Notes: a model not told the origin generated them from the letters alone. Positions 1 to 9,280 are shown, counted from the first letter of the stretch. The stretch: 64,000 nucleotides of DNA from Akkermansia muciniphila (GCA_945900785.1 CAMDJM010000012.1:21610-85609); one strand, 5' to 3'. A program made the numbers and translations.

Positions 1-1
1 C

Positions 2-142
2 ACCGTCGCCACTGGTGCCACCGAAGATGAAATCAAAGCACTCGCCCTCGCCTCCCCGCGTGTCCAGGAATTCACCGGCAGCGGCACCATCGTCAAAGTC
101 ATCGTCGTGCCGAAGAAGCTGGTGAACATCGTGGTCAAATAA
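2..142 (+). CDS. leuS: Leucyl-tRNA synthetase, C-terminal end (partial)
   Basis: The window opens inside a coding sequence that ends at a TAA at 140-142. The visible 46 residues end in a V-P-K-K-L-V-N-I-V-V-K string. Bacterial leucyl-tRNA synthetases typically finish with a VPGKLVNIV-like C-terminal domain, so this is read as the last part of leuS, the enzyme that charges tRNA-Leu in the cytoplasm. Only the tail is present, so no catalytic motif can be checked. The next gene, accD, follows on the same strand after about 140 bases. Confidence 0.75.
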   Translation, partial: TVATGATEDEIKALALASPRVQEFTGSGTIVKVIVVPKKLVNIVVK

Positions 143-284
143 CAGGGGCGGACGACCCAGGCATGCCATCTTCAACAATCTCCCGGCGGCCGGATCCGGA
201 CGTTTTGCCAGTTTGCCAAAGGGCATACTCTGCCTTGATTTGACCGGCGTCCCGGGCGATCCATATTTTCAATCCCCACCTGCC

Positions 285-1136
285 ATGTCCTTTTTCAAAA
301 AACTCTCCGTCGCCGCCTTTGGTGAAAAGAAGTCTGATATGCCGGAAGGCCAGTGGACCAAGTGCCCGGGTTGCAAGGTGATGTTGCATGAGATTGACCT
401 TGTGGAAAATCTCCGCACCTGCCCCAAATGCGGCCACCATAACCCGATGGACTCGGATACGCGCATTGCTTCCATTATTGATGGTGGCACGTGGCAGGCC
501 ATGGATGAAAATCTCCGCAGCCTCAATCCACTCGATTTCAAGGGCTACGCGGAAAAAGTGAACGCCAGCATCCAAAAAACGGAAATGAACGAAGCCGTGG
601 TGACTGGCCGGGGCAAGCTGCACGGGCATCCCGTCGCTTTGGCCGTGATGGACTTCCGCTTTCAGGGTGCGAGCATGGGCAGCGTCGTCGGGGAAAAAAT
701 CACCCGGGCCATCGAGACAGCCACCCGCGAGAGGCGCGGTCTGATCATTGTCGCCGCTTCCGGGGGAGCCCGCATGCACGAGGGCATCCTCAGCCTGATG
801 CAGATGGCGAAAACCAGCGGCGCCCTGGCACTGCACCACCAGGCCAATCTTCCTTTTATTTCCGTTCTGACCCATCCTACCTTCGGTGGCACCACCGCCA
901 GCTTTGCGGTATTGGGAGACATCAATCTTGCGGAACCCGGGACAGTGATTGGGTTTGCCGGTCCGGTGGTGATCAAGGAAACCACCCACCAGAAGCTGCC
1001 GCCGGGGTTCCAGACGGCGGAGTTCATGCTGGCCCATGGCCTGATCGACCGGATCGTGCCCCGCAAGGAATTGCGCGATACCCTGGGCCAATTCCTCGGC
1101 TACCTGATGCCAGCCCGCCAGGCGGGAGCCGCCTGA
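285..1136 (+). CDS. accD: Acetyl-CoA carboxylase carboxyltransferase subunit beta
   Basis: This is the 283-residue beta subunit of the carboxyltransferase that moves CO2 from biotin to acetyl-CoA, the first committed step of fatty acid synthesis. It pairs with AccA in the cytoplasm. An N-terminal four-cysteine zinc ribbon (CPGC at 27-30, CPKC at 46-49) is followed by the crotonase-fold domain with the SGGARM and GTTASFA segments expected for the oxyanion and CoA site. The ATG at 285 is chosen because the protein then begins MSFFKK and has the usual family length. The reading frame is open upstream to 213 but that part looks non-family. folC starts 12 bases downstream, the same accD-folC order as in many bacteria. 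Confidence 0.95.
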   Translation: MSFFKKLSVAAFGEKKSDMPEGQWTKCPGCKVMLHEIDLVENLRTCPKCGHHNPMDSDTRIASIIDGGTWQAMDENLRSLNPLDFKGYAEKVNASIQKTEMNEAVVTGRGKLHGHPVALAVMDFRFQGASMGSVVGEKITRAIETATRERRGLIIVAASGGARMHEGILSLMQMAKTSGALALHHQANLPFISVLTHPTFGGTTASFAVLGDINLAEPGTVIGFAGPVVIKETTHQKLPPGFQTAEFMLAHGLIDRIVPRKELRDTLGQFLGYLMPARQAGAA

Positions 1137-1148
1137 ATTTTTCCTGCC

Positions 1149-2417
1149 ATGGAATACGGGGAGGCGCTCAAGTGGCTCTACAGCGTGCAGCAGTTTGGCA
1201 TCAAGCCAGGCTTGGAAAACACACGCAAATTGCTGAAGGCGCTCCAGCTTCCTGGCACCGGACAGCGCTTTCTGCATGTCGCCGGCACCAATGGAAAGGG
1301 CAGCACCTGCGCCTTTATGGAAAGCGTGCTCCGCGCCGGCGGGGAACGCACCGCTCTCTTCACCTCTCCGCACCTCATCCAGTTCCGCGAACGCATCCAA
1401 GTGGGCGGCGTGATGATGCCGGAAGTGGAAATCGCCCGTAGCCTGACCCCGTTGCGGGATCTGGTCAGCTCCTGGGAGCCGCATCCGACTTTTTTCGAAC
1501 TCACTCTGGCCCTGGCGCTCGATTGGTTCGACCGCGCCGGGGCGGAGTTGGTGGTGCTGGAAACCGGCATGGGAGGCCGTCTGGATTCCACCAATGTGGT
1601 CAAGCCGGTGGTCAGTGTCATCACACCCATCGATCTGGATCACCAGCAGTGGCTGGGGGACACCATTGCGAAAATCGCCGCCGAGAAAGCCGGGATCATC
1701 AAGCCCGGCATCCCCGTAGTGTCCGCCCCGCAGCATCCGGATGCTGAGGCTGTGCTCCGTGCCGCCGCCGCCACGGTGGGAGCCCCGATTCATTTTATCA
1801 CGTCACCATGGGGCGGATCCCCTGAGGACGGCGGATATGCTGTCCTCCCGGGACAACAGAACGTCGACCCTCCGCAGCTCCCGCTGGCCGGCGGGCACCA
1901 GCAATGGAACGCGGCCCTGGCCCTCGCGGCCCTGGAAGCGGCGGGCGTTTTACCGAAGCCTCCCGCCATCGCGGCGGGTTTGGCCAACACCATCTGGCCA
2001 GCGCGGTTCCAAAGCCTGCAGGGCGGCCGGCTCATTCTCGATGGGGCGCACAATCCCCACAGCATGGCCCGCCTGGTCGCTACCTGGCAGCAGGTGTTTG
2101 CCCAGGAAAAGGCGCACCTCATTTTTGGGGCAGTGGCGGGGAAGGAACATGCGGCTTCCCTGCCCCTGCTGGAACCTATCGTTTCGGAGGTGACTTTTGT
2201 GACCGTGGACTCGCCCCGGGCAGTGCCGGCTGCGGAGCTTCAGAAAACCTGGCAGGCCGCGGTGCCCGGCGTGGCCAGCCGCACCGCAGACCGCCTGACG
2301 GAGGCGTTGCAGGATACAGGGAACGGTCCCCGGCGGTTGCTTTGCGGGTCGCTCTATCTGTGTGGGGAGGCGCTCAGCCTGGTGGAGGGCGGTGCTTTTG
2401 AAGCCAGCACGCAATGA
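1149..2417 (+). CDS. folC: Bifunctional folylpolyglutamate/dihydrofolate synthase
   Basis: This 422-residue Mur-ligase-type enzyme adds glutamate to folates, and in bifunctional forms also makes dihydrofolate from dihydropteroate. The ATP-binding loop GTNGKGST lies at residues 46-53. The GMGGRLDSTN segment and the C-terminal DGAHNPHS motif are typical of FolC. The ATG lies 12 bases after the accD stop, so the two are probably co-transcribed. An oddity is that residues about 224-243, a linker just before the conserved GGHQQWNAALAL segment, are encoded by DNA that is about 86% identical to a palindromic repeat upstream of rtcB (see 1820-1876). Length and core motifs look intact. Confidence 0.95.
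   Translation: MEYGEALKWLYSVQQFGIKPGLENTRKLLKALQLPGTGQRFLHVAGTNGKGSTCAFMESVLRAGGERTALFTSPHLIQFRERIQVGGVMMPEVEIARSLTPLRDLVSSWEPHPTFFELTLALALDWFDRAGAELVVLETGMGGRLDSTNVVKPVVSVITPIDLDHQQWLGDTIAKIAAEKAGIIKPGIPVVSAPQHPDAEAVLRAAAATVGAPIHFITSPWGGSPEDGGYAVLPGQQNVDPPQLPLAGGHQQWNAALALAALEAAGVLPKPPAIAAGLANTIWPARFQSLQGGRLILDGAHNPHSMARLVATWQQVFAQEKAHLIFGAVAGKEHAASLPLLEPIVSEVTFVTVDSPRAVPAAELQKTWQAAVPGVASRTADRLTEALQDTGNGPRRLLCGSLYLCGEALSLVEGGAFEASTQ
1820..1876 (+). repeat. Palindromic repeat copy inside folC coding sequence
   Basis: These 57 bases align with 9939-9994 upstream of rtcB with about 49 of 57 positions identical and one single-base gap. The intergenic copy is a perfect double hairpin, while this copy has drifted and its stems are imperfect. 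It is translated in frame as part of folC. The similarity was seen directly by eye alignment. That it is an inserted mobile palindrome, like the palindromic elements known inside Rickettsia genes, is inference. Confidence 0.75.
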
Positions 2418-2570
2418 AGGCCCGGTCCGGTTTTCCGGCTTCAAATCATCCCCCGCTTGTTCATAAAAATTGATTGGCCACCCGTATAAGTGGTCCTGCT
2501 GCCATCCAAACCGCCCTCCTCCCCGTAGGAAAAGCATCCTCTGACTTTCCATCTCCCGTTCTTCTCCCCC

Positions 2571-3833
2571 ATGTCCACCATCGCTATCATCGGCACCGGC
2601 ATCGCCGGTCTGGGTGCCGCCCACCATCTGCACCGGCACCACGGGATCACCCTTTTCGAGCAAAACGACTACCCGGGCGGGCACACCAATACCATCACGG
2701 TCGACGAGGCCGGACGCCCCGTGCCCATTGATACCGGGTTCATGGTTTTCAACCATGCCACCTATCCCAATCTCGTCCGCCTCTTCCAGGAACTTGATGT
2801 CGCGACGCAGCAGACGGACATGTCCTTCAGCGTGCAGCACGTGCCGGCAAACCTGGAATACAACGGCGGCTCGCTGAATCTTCTGTTCGGCCAGCGCCGC
2901 AATCTCCTGCGGCCCCGGCATTGGAAAATGCTCATGGCCATCAACCGCTTCAACGCCGGGGCGGTGGCCGCCCTCACCGATCCCCGGTGGGCAGAAATGT
3001 CCCTCCGCGAATACATTGATGCACGCGGCTATGGTGAAGACATGTTCCAGCGCTACCTCGTGCCCATGAGCAGCGCCGTCTGGAGCACCCCGCCGGAAAA
3101 AATGGAAGCCTTTCCCGCCCTGACGCTGCTGCGCTTCTGGCATAACCATGGCTTCCTCGGTCTCAGCACCCAGCACCAGTGGTGGACCGTGACCGGCGGC
3201 TCCCAAAGTTACGTCAGGAAAATCATTGCTCCCTTGGCGGACCGCCTCCATAAAAACCGCGCCGTCGTCCGCATCACCCGCACCGCCAGGGACGCCACCC
3301 TGCACTTCAGGGACGGAACGCCCCAGACCTTTGACAAGGTGATCCTCGCCTGCCATGGCGACCAAACCCTGCCCCTCCTCGCGGAACCCACCCCGCTGGA
3401 AACCCGCCTGCTTTCCAAATTCTCCTATCAACCCAACACGGCCACCCTGCACACGGACCCCTCCCTGATGCCCCGCACCCCCCGCTGTTGGGCCGCATGG
3501 AATTACCGCCTCGATCCCGGTCCGGACGGCGGAATCCTGCCCACGACCCACTATTGGATGAACCGCCTCCAGCGCGTCAGCGAAAAAGTAAATTACTTTG
3601 TCTCCCTGAACTGCCCGGACCGCATCGATCCCCAAAAAGTCCTCCGCCATATCGAATACGAACACCCGCTCTTTGACCTCGCTGCGATTAAAGCCCAGGA
3701 CGAACTTCCTTCGTTAAACCGCATTTCGCCGGACCAAACCACCTACTACGCTGGGGCCTGGTTCAAATACGGCTTCCACGAGGATGGCTACACCAGCGGC
3801 ATGGATTGCGCGAAGGCCATCCTCCAGCCATAA
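2571..3833 (+). CDS. FAD-dependent amine-oxidase-fold protein
   Basis: This 420-residue flavoprotein has an N-terminal Rossmann dinucleotide loop (GTGIAGLGAA, residues 8-17) and the second conserved FAD segment around PGGHTNT. Proteins of this type (NAD(P)/FAD-binding, amine oxidase superfamily) very often sit next to a DUF1365 gene and a cyclopropane-fatty-acyl-phospholipid synthase-like methyltransferase, in loci linked to membrane lipid modification. The DUF1365 gene follows here, but the third member is not seen in this window. The exact substrate is unknown. The start is the first ATG before the Rossmann strand. Confidence 0.85.
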   Translation: MSTIAIIGTGIAGLGAAHHLHRHHGITLFEQNDYPGGHTNTITVDEAGRPVPIDTGFMVFNHATYPNLVRLFQELDVATQQTDMSFSVQHVPANLEYNGGSLNLLFGQRRNLLRPRHWKMLMAINRFNAGAVAALTDPRWAEMSLREYIDARGYGEDMFQRYLVPMSSAVWSTPPEKMEAFPALTLLRFWHNHGFLGLSTQHQWWTVTGGSQSYVRKIIAPLADRLHKNRAVVRITRTARDATLHFRDGTPQTFDKVILACHGDQTLPLLAEPTPLETRLLSKFSYQPNTATLHTDPSLMPRTPRCWAAWNYRLDPGPDGGILPTTHYWMNRLQRVSEKVNYFVSLNCPDRIDPQKVLRHIEYEHPLFDLAAIKAQDELPSLNRISPDQTTYYAGAWFKYGFHEDGYTSGMDCAKAILQP

Positions 3834-3910
3834 CAAATCCTCTTCCGGTGCCGGGCAGAGGCCGCCATGACCCTTCCCATGCTCCCGTCCCAATGGCTCC
3901 TTTCTGCCAA

Positions 3911-4753
3911 ATGTCCCCACCAACCACTGGCCCCACCACCTGCCTCTATGAGTGCAGGGTCATGCACCGGCGTCTTTCCCCCAAGGTCCACCACTTCGAC
4001 TACCGCATCTTCCTGTTCTGCCTTGACCTTGATGAAATCGACGCCACCACCGCCCGCGTCCGGTTTTTCTCCCACAACTGCTGGAATCTATATAACTTCC
4101 GTGACCGCGACCACCTCACCCTCCCTGGCCTGGAGCAGGCTTCGCTCAAGGAAAACATCCTGACTTGGATCCTCACCCAGCCGGATCCGCCGGCCCTGCC
4201 CGCCGATCCCACCGAAATCGGCATTCACTTTGTCACTCTTCCCCGGGTGCTGGGCTACATTTTTAATCCGGTTTCATTCTACTTCCTGTCCGACCGCACC
4301 ACCGGCCAGCCTCTTTGCGCCGTCGTCCAGGTCGGCAATACCTTCCGGGAAATGAAACCCTATCTTCTGGGAGTGCCCACCACCAGCGAGGAAGCGCCGC
4401 CCATCCACCGCCTGATCACGCCCAAACTCTTCTACGTTTCCCCCTACAGCAGTCTCGATCTCCACTTCGACTTCAAACTTAAAATCCCCAGCGACTTTCT
4501 GGATATCCATATCGACGACCGCTCCGGACCGGATGGCCCCCAGGTGCTCCTGAGTGCCCTCACGGGAAAACGCCAGCCTCTCACCACCGGCCGCCTCCTC
4601 TGGCTCACTGCGAAATTTCCCTTCATCACGCTGAAGGTTATCTTCCTGATCCACTGGGAAGCCCTGCGCCTCTGGCTGAAAAAACTCCCCCTCCACCGGA
4701 AGGCCGCCAATGCCCACCTTCAGCAGCACGTGTTCAACCGGAGAGCAGATTAG
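3911..4753 (+). CDS. DUF1365 family protein
   Basis: This roughly 280-residue protein belongs to the DUF1365 family, recognised by the N-terminal CLYECRVMHRRL segment, the GYIFNPVSFYF motif and VSPYSSLDLHFDF. The family has no firmly established biochemical activity. It travels with the FAD-dependent protein just upstream (78 bases away) and is thought to act in unusual fatty acid or lipid formation. The start is uncertain: ATGs occur at 3893 and 3911, neither with a clear ribosome-binding site. The second is chosen because family members begin a few residues before CLYE. A hairpin terminator follows the gene. Confidence 0.85.
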   Translation: MSPPTTGPTTCLYECRVMHRRLSPKVHHFDYRIFLFCLDLDEIDATTARVRFFSHNCWNLYNFRDRDHLTLPGLEQASLKENILTWILTQPDPPALPADPTEIGIHFVTLPRVLGYIFNPVSFYFLSDRTTGQPLCAVVQVGNTFREMKPYLLGVPTTSEEAPPIHRLITPKLFYVSPYSSLDLHFDFKLKIPSDFLDIHIDDRSGPDGPQVLLSALTGKRQPLTTGRLLWLTAKFPFITLKVIFLIHWEALRLWLKKLPLHRKAANAHLQQHVFNRRAD

Positions 4754-4789
4754 CCCGATTTTTGTTATCCCTCCTGAAACCAGCAGGAG

Positions 4790-4815
4790 AACCGGCCCCG
4801 TAGCCGGGCCGGTTT
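4790..4815. terminator. Hairpin between convergent DUF1365 and pfkA genes
   Basis: A perfect 9-bp inverted repeat (AACCGGCCC / GGGCCGGTT) with a 7-base loop is followed by a short T run on the plus strand and preceded by A residues. It lies between two genes that point at each other, so it probably terminates from both sides. Confidence 0.6.
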
Positions 4816-4888
4816 GCGGGCATGGGCCAACGCGGCACGGGAATATTTCCGCTGGCGCTGGGGCGGGGGCGGGCTCTCCTTTTTTCAG

Positions 4889-5965
4889 CTACTTGTCGCC
4901 GAAGGAGATGCCTACGGCCCGGGCGGTGGAGACGATTTCGCCATCCGGCTCGACGAGGCGGACCGTGCTGACAGCATCGCCAATCGGCACGGAGTCCACG
5001 TGGTAGGCCTGATAGCTGACCATGTGGCCGTATTTGGCTTCTTCGATCAGCTTCACAGCCTTCACGCCGAAGCGGGTGCCGAGCATGCGGTCGAGCGCGG
5101 TGGGGCTGCCGCCGCGCTGGAGGTGACCGAGGGTGCAGGAGCGGGTTTCCTTGCCCGTCATCTCAGAAATCTTGTTGGCTACATAATCGCCGATCCCTCC
5201 GAGGCGGTGCTCGGAAAAGGCGCTCTTTTCCTTGGTCATGGCATCCCCACCAGGGAGATGGGCTCCTTCGGCGACCACGACCATGGTGCTGTGCAGGCCC
5301 TGGGCTTCCCGTTGACGGATGGCCTTGGCGACGTTTTCAAAGTTGAATTCGATTTCGGGAATGAGGATGATGTGGGCACCGCCCGCCATGCCGCCCCAGA
5401 GGGCGATCCAGCCGGCATTGCGGCCCATCACTTCAACGACCATGACGCGCTTGTGGCTGTCGGCCGTAGTGTGCAGGCGGTCGAGGGCGTCGACCACGGT
5501 GCTGACGGCGGAGTCAAAGCCGAAGGTCATCGCGGTTGCGGCGAGGTCGTTGTCGATGGTTTTGGGAACCCCGACGACCGGCAAGCCGTTCTTCATCAAC
5601 TGCATGCCCGTGGTGAGGGAGCCATCGCCTCCGACGACGATGAGAGCGCGGATTTCCAGCAGGCTGAGGGTGGTTTTAGCTTTGTCGATGACGTCCTGGG
5701 GGATTTCCGCGACATTGCCTTCGCCGATTTTGGCCGCGAAGTGGCCTTTGTTGGTGGTGCCCAGGATGGTGCCGCCCTGTTTCAGAATGCCGGCCATTCT
5801 TTCAGGCTCGAGGATCATGTAGTCGCCCGGGGGCAGGAGGCCTTCGAAGCCATCGCGGAAGCCGACGACTTCCCAACCGAGTTTGGCGGCAGCGCCGACG
5901 ACGCCGTAAATGACTGCATTCAGGCCGGGGCAATCGCCGCCGCTATTTAGGATTCCGATTCTCAT
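4889..5965 (-). CDS. pfkA: 6-phosphofructokinase
   Basis: This 358-residue phosphofructokinase phosphorylates fructose 6-phosphate to the 1,6-bisphosphate in glycolysis. The N-terminal SGGDCPGLNAVI segment, the GGDGSLTTG loop and the catalytic PKTIDND segment are all visible, together with MGRNAGW for substrate binding. A glycine in GGDGS favours ATP over pyrophosphate as donor. The lysine in PKTIDND is more usual in pyrophosphate enzymes and in the mixed group that includes actinobacterial ATP enzymes, so the donor should be tested. It lies downstream of the carboxypeptidase gene on the same strand. Confidence 0.93.
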   Translation of the reverse strand: MRIGILNSGGDCPGLNAVIYGVVGAAAKLGWEVVGFRDGFEGLLPPGDYMILEPERMAGILKQGGTILGTTNKGHFAAKIGEGNVAEIPQDVIDKAKTTLSLLEIRALIVVGGDGSLTTGMQLMKNGLPVVGVPKTIDNDLAATAMTFGFDSAVSTVVDALDRLHTTADSHKRVMVVEVMGRNAGWIALWGGMAGGAHIILIPEIEFNFENVAKAIRQREAQGLHSTMVVVAEGAHLPGGDAMTKEKSAFSEHRLGGIGDYVANKISEMTGKETRSCTLGHLQRGGSPTALDRMLGTRFGVKAVKLIEEAKYGHMVSYQAYHVDSVPIGDAVSTVRLVEPDGEIVSTARAVGISFGDK

Positions 5966-6079
5966 GGGTAGGATGGTGGGGAGATGGGTTGGGGGTATCA
6001 GATGGGTGGGACGGGTATGGGGAAAGTGAAAGCAGAATGTTGGCCGGATGGGATTTTCCAGCGATGGACCAGTTCAGCT

Positions 6080-7234
6080 TCAATACGTAGGCACGGGCTG
6101 GTAACCCCCACCGGAGGAGTAAGGAGTGGCCCCGGGATAGGCTGAAGGCTGCGGATAAGCTGGAGCCGCAGGCAACGGCGCGGCGGGAGCGGGTGCTGCC
6201 GGAACGGCGGCGGCAGGGGCAGGGGCAGAAGGGGCTACCCCCAGGTATTCCATGCTGCTGCCAGTGGGGCTGCCGGCGGCGCGCCAGCCATCGTAGCGGC
6301 TCCAGCCATCGGCAAGCAGCCGTGCGGCGGAGTTAAACCGGTCCGGGGCTCCGAGCGTGATAACCGTAAGGCGGTGGGGGATCACCAGAGTGCTGCCATC
6401 GGAGCGCTTGATGACGGTCGCGGGCTTCGCCGCCGTGATGGCGAGGCAGGGACCGGCGAGCGTGGTGGTCCCGGTTTTCCCGGCATCAATGCGGTTTTGG
6501 CCAATCAGTTCGTTTGTATTCCGCACGCTGATGGACTGGGCCTGACCTCCCCGGAGGAAAGCGATGCGGCGTTCCCGCTGGGAGCCGTAGAAGGTGAATC
6601 CAGCAGTGGTGATGGCGTGATTGAGCAAACGCGCGATGTCCGAGGCGCAGGAATAGCCGCTGGCATTGGGCAATTCCAGCCCGTGGGGGTTGGCAAAGCG
6701 GGTGTTCCGCAGGCTGAGCCTGCCGCTGAGGCCGTTCATCTGGGTGACAAAGGCGGAGAGGGGATTTCCTCCGAGGCCGGCTTGGGAAAGTTTGGCCCCA
6801 AAATGGGTGCCCAAGGTCTCGGCCGCGAAATTATCCGAAGCCATCATCGCCGCGTAAAGAGCGTCCCGCACGCTGATGCCGTCCCCCGGCTGCAGACCGA
6901 CCGGACTGGGCACTCCCAGCGTTTGCACGCTGGCGGGCACCACCATGACTTCGTTAATGTCCCCGGATGAGCCCCTCAGAAAGTCCAGCACGATCACCAC
7001 GGTGGCGATTTTCGTCAGGCTGGCCACGGAGCGTTTCTGATCCGGCTGATAGGAAAGCAGGACACGCCCGTCATTGGCATCCGCGACCACATAGGAGGCA
7101 ATTCCAGGATAAACTGGACCGATGCTCGCCACCCCATGCGGTGCACCGGCCCCGGACTGAAGGCCCGCACAGCCCGTAAAAAACGGCGCGATGGTGAGCC
7201 CCAGGGCAAGAGCAAGGAAGGAACGGGAATTCAT
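6080..7234 (-). CDS. D-alanyl-D-alanine carboxypeptidase, lipoprotein, S11 family
   Basis: This 384-residue penicillin-binding-protein-type serine peptidase trims the terminal D-Ala of peptidoglycan peptides. The three active-site motifs are SLTK (72-75), SDN (133-135) and KTG (253-255). The N-terminus is a hydrophobic signal with a TGC lipobox-like end (Cys22), suggesting a lipid-anchored protein rather than the usual C-terminal amphipathic helix anchor. The last 40 residues are Pro/Ala/Tyr-rich and low complexity. The gene diverges from the TROVE gene across a 360-base intergenic region. Confidence 0.9.
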   Translation of the reverse strand: MNSRSFLALALGLTIAPFFTGCAGLQSGAGAPHGVASIGPVYPGIASYVVADANDGRVLLSYQPDQKRSVASLTKIATVVIVLDFLRGSSGDINEVMVVPASVQTLGVPSPVGLQPGDGISVRDALYAAMMASDNFAAETLGTHFGAKLSQAGLGGNPLSAFVTQMNGLSGRLSLRNTRFANPHGLELPNASGYSCASDIARLLNHAITTAGFTFYGSQRERRIAFLRGGQAQSISVRNTNELIGQNRIDAGKTGTTTLAGPCLAITAAKPATVIKRSDGSTLVIPHRLTVITLGAPDRFNSAARLLADGWSRYDGWRAAGSPTGSSMEYLGVAPSAPAPAAAVPAAPAPAAPLPAAPAYPQPSAYPGATPYSSGGGYQPVPTY

Positions 7235-7595
7235 AGAACAGGATACACCGATGAAAAAAGGAGATGAGACGTAAGCAGGCCATCCCCCCGGCGCAACGTT
7301 GAATGTTGACGCCGGGAAGCATCGGTTAGCAGGCCGTGCGGCGGTTCCGGGGCCTCCGCCCGGCTCACTGCGGGCTGGGCACCATCCGGATTTATGGCAC
7401 GCCTCTTTTGGATAAACTCTTATCCTTGAAGATAAAAAAATGCGACTTCAGAGAAGATCCCGGAAACCCAAAAAGTTTTTTGAGATTTTAATTCTCTTAC
7501 ATTCAACAAGTTACAGCAACTCAAATTTTCCTGGATCAAGCTTGGCACGCTCAAAGCAATATCATCCTCCATCATCCAACAAAAGGAGGAACCCC
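7235..7595. other. Intergenic region between divergent carboxypeptidase and TROVE genes
   Basis: No convincing gene is seen in these 361 bases. The part near 7390-7560 is notably AT-rich and is expected to hold the promoter of the TROVE gene. A reading frame in phase with the TROVE gene begins at 7440, but its product is low complexity and has no ribosome-binding site. A small inverted repeat (GATAA/TTATC) lies near 7410-7423. No regulator site can be named with confidence. Confidence 0.5.
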
Positions 7596-9146
7596 ATGAA
7601 CCCGAACTTATTCAACACCCGGAACGCCCGACTGCCCGCCGCCGACACCCGCAACGAAGCGGGAGGAAAGGCTTACGCTTTCGGACCGCAACTGACCTTG
7701 GCGCAATATGCCGCGACTGGTTGCCTGAGCGGGACGTTTTATGCCAGTGCGGAAATGCAGTTGGAAACGCTCCTGAAAATGGCTTCGGACTGCGACGCAG
7801 CGTTCGTGGCCAAAACCGCCGTCTTTGCCCGCCAGCGCGGTTTCATGAAGGACGTGCCGGCGTTGCTGGCGGCCCATCTGGCGCAGCGCGATCCAGTGCT
7901 GCTCCGCCAGGTGTTCGACCGCGTGATCGACGACGGAAAAATGCTGCGCAACTTTGTCCAGATCATCCGCAGCGGCGTCACGGGCCGGAAGTCCCTCGGC
8001 ACCGCGCCGAAGCGCTTGGTCCAGCGTTGGCTGACGGCCCGCACGGACGACCAGCTGCTCCGCGCCAGTGTCGGCCAGAAGCCTTCGCTGGGGGACGTGG
8101 TGAAGATGGTCCACCCGAAGCCGAACTCGTCCCAGCGGCAGGCCCTCTACGGATGGCTGTGCAGCCGGAAGGTGGAAGCCCAACTGCTGCCGCCCCTCGT
8201 GCAGGCCTTCGAGGCCTTCAAGGAATCCCGCGAAGCCAACGCCCTGCCTGACGTGCCGTTCCAGATGCTCACCGCGCTGGATCTCGGCCCGGCGCACTGG
8301 GCGCAGATCGCCCGCACCGCGTCCTGGCAGACCACCCGCATGAACCTGAACACCTTTGCCCGTCATGGCGTCTTTGCCGATCCCGGCCTGACCCGTCTGA
8401 TCGTGGAACGGCTCCGCGATCCCGGCAAGGTGCGGAAGGCCCGCGTGTTTCCCTACCAACTGCTGGCCGCCTACGTCAATGTCTCGGCGGAGGTGCCAGG
8501 GGAAGTGAAGGAAGCGCTCCAGGATGCCATGGAAACGGCCACGCAAAACGTGCCATCCATCGCAGGCAAGGTGTGGATTCTTCCTGACGTGTCCGGTTCC
8601 ATGCAGTCGCCGGTCACCGGCTACCGCCCGGGATCCACCACAGCGGTGCGCTGCCTTGATGTCGCGTCCCTGGTCACGGCCTGCTTCCTGCGGAACAACC
8701 GCGGGGCGGAAGTCCTGCCCTTCACGGACCGGCTCGTCCCGGTGGTGCTGAACCCCCGTGACACCGTTCTGACCAACGCGGCCAAACTGGCGGCTTTGCC
8801 TCCCGGGGCGACCGATTGCTCGGTCCCACTGGCGGAGATGAACCGCCGGAAGGCCCAGGGTGATTTGGTCGTCATCGTCTCGGACAACGAATCCTGGGCT
8901 GGCCGCCAAACCGGTCCCGCCACCGCGCTGATGGTCCAGTGGGAAGCCTTCCGGAAGCGGAATCCCGGCGCGAAGCTGGTCTGTCTCGACATCCAGCCCA
9001 ACGCCAGCAGCCAGGCTCCGGAACGGGCGGACGTGATGAACATCGGCGGGTTTTCGGACTCCGTTTTTGAAATCATCGCCGCCTTCGCCGACGGCACCCT
9101 GCGGGCTGACCATTGGGTCGGCGTCATCGGAAAAACAGTGCTTTGA
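7596..9146 (+). CDS. rsr: Ro60-type TROVE domain RNA-binding protein
   Basis: This 516-residue Ro60 orthologue (Rsr in bacteria) is a ring of HEAT-like helices that binds the ends of misfolded RNAs and Y RNAs. Residues about 30-325 are the helical TROVE ring. The rest is a von Willebrand A-like domain whose metal site (MIDAS) is complete: DVSGSM at 331-336, GATDC around 404-408 and SDNES at 429-433. The start at 7596 is chosen because a strong GGAGG lies just upstream; the frame is open to 7440. It is followed by four Y RNA genes and rtcB, the arrangement expected for a Ro RNA-quality-control and RNA-repair locus. In other bacteria Ro-Y complexes work with exonucleases such as PNPase; no such gene is in this window. 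Confidence 0.93.
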   Translation: MNPNLFNTRNARLPAADTRNEAGGKAYAFGPQLTLAQYAATGCLSGTFYASAEMQLETLLKMASDCDAAFVAKTAVFARQRGFMKDVPALLAAHLAQRDPVLLRQVFDRVIDDGKMLRNFVQIIRSGVTGRKSLGTAPKRLVQRWLTARTDDQLLRASVGQKPSLGDVVKMVHPKPNSSQRQALYGWLCSRKVEAQLLPPLVQAFEAFKESREANALPDVPFQMLTALDLGPAHWAQIARTASWQTTRMNLNTFARHGVFADPGLTRLIVERLRDPGKVRKARVFPYQLLAAYVNVSAEVPGEVKEALQDAMETATQNVPSIAGKVWILPDVSGSMQSPVTGYRPGSTTAVRCLDVASLVTACFLRNNRGAEVLPFTDRLVPVVLNPRDTVLTNAAKLAALPPGATDCSVPLAEMNRRKAQGDLVVIVSDNESWAGRQTGPATALMVQWEAFRKRNPGAKLVCLDIQPNASSQAPERADVMNIGGFSDSVFEIIAAFADGTLRADHWVGVIGKTVL

Positions 9147-9151
9147 ATGCC

Positions 9152-9269
9152 GAAGGGAGCACGGGGCTCCGGCCCGTGTGTCTCTTTGTCTGGAACTATT
9201 CCCCCAAACGCATTCACCGCACCACATCAATAATCATAAACTCACGGGCCGGAGCCCCGTGCTCCCTTC
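9152..9269. repeat. Long inverted repeat downstream of rsr
   Basis: The arms at 9152-9178 and 9243-9269 are perfect 27-base reverse complements separated by 64 bases. A close copy of one arm occurs far away at 29219-29247. It is therefore a dispersed repeat rather than a gene-specific terminator, though its stem could affect the rsr transcript between the coding region and the Y RNAs. Confidence 0.8.
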
Positions 9270-9280
9270 TCCTTCCATTA

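Noticed and set aside
135..3665. Two very long minus-strand frames (135-1793 and 1950-3665) over accD, folC and the FAD gene
   Set aside because: They are complementary to well-supported genes and their translations are low complexity.
7391..7420. A sigma-54-like TGGCAC...TTTGG string upstream of rsr, as expected for RtcR-controlled rtc loci
   Set aside because: The distance between the GG and the downstream G pair is about 2 bases too long for a working -24/-12 promoter, and no rtcR-like regulator gene is nearby.
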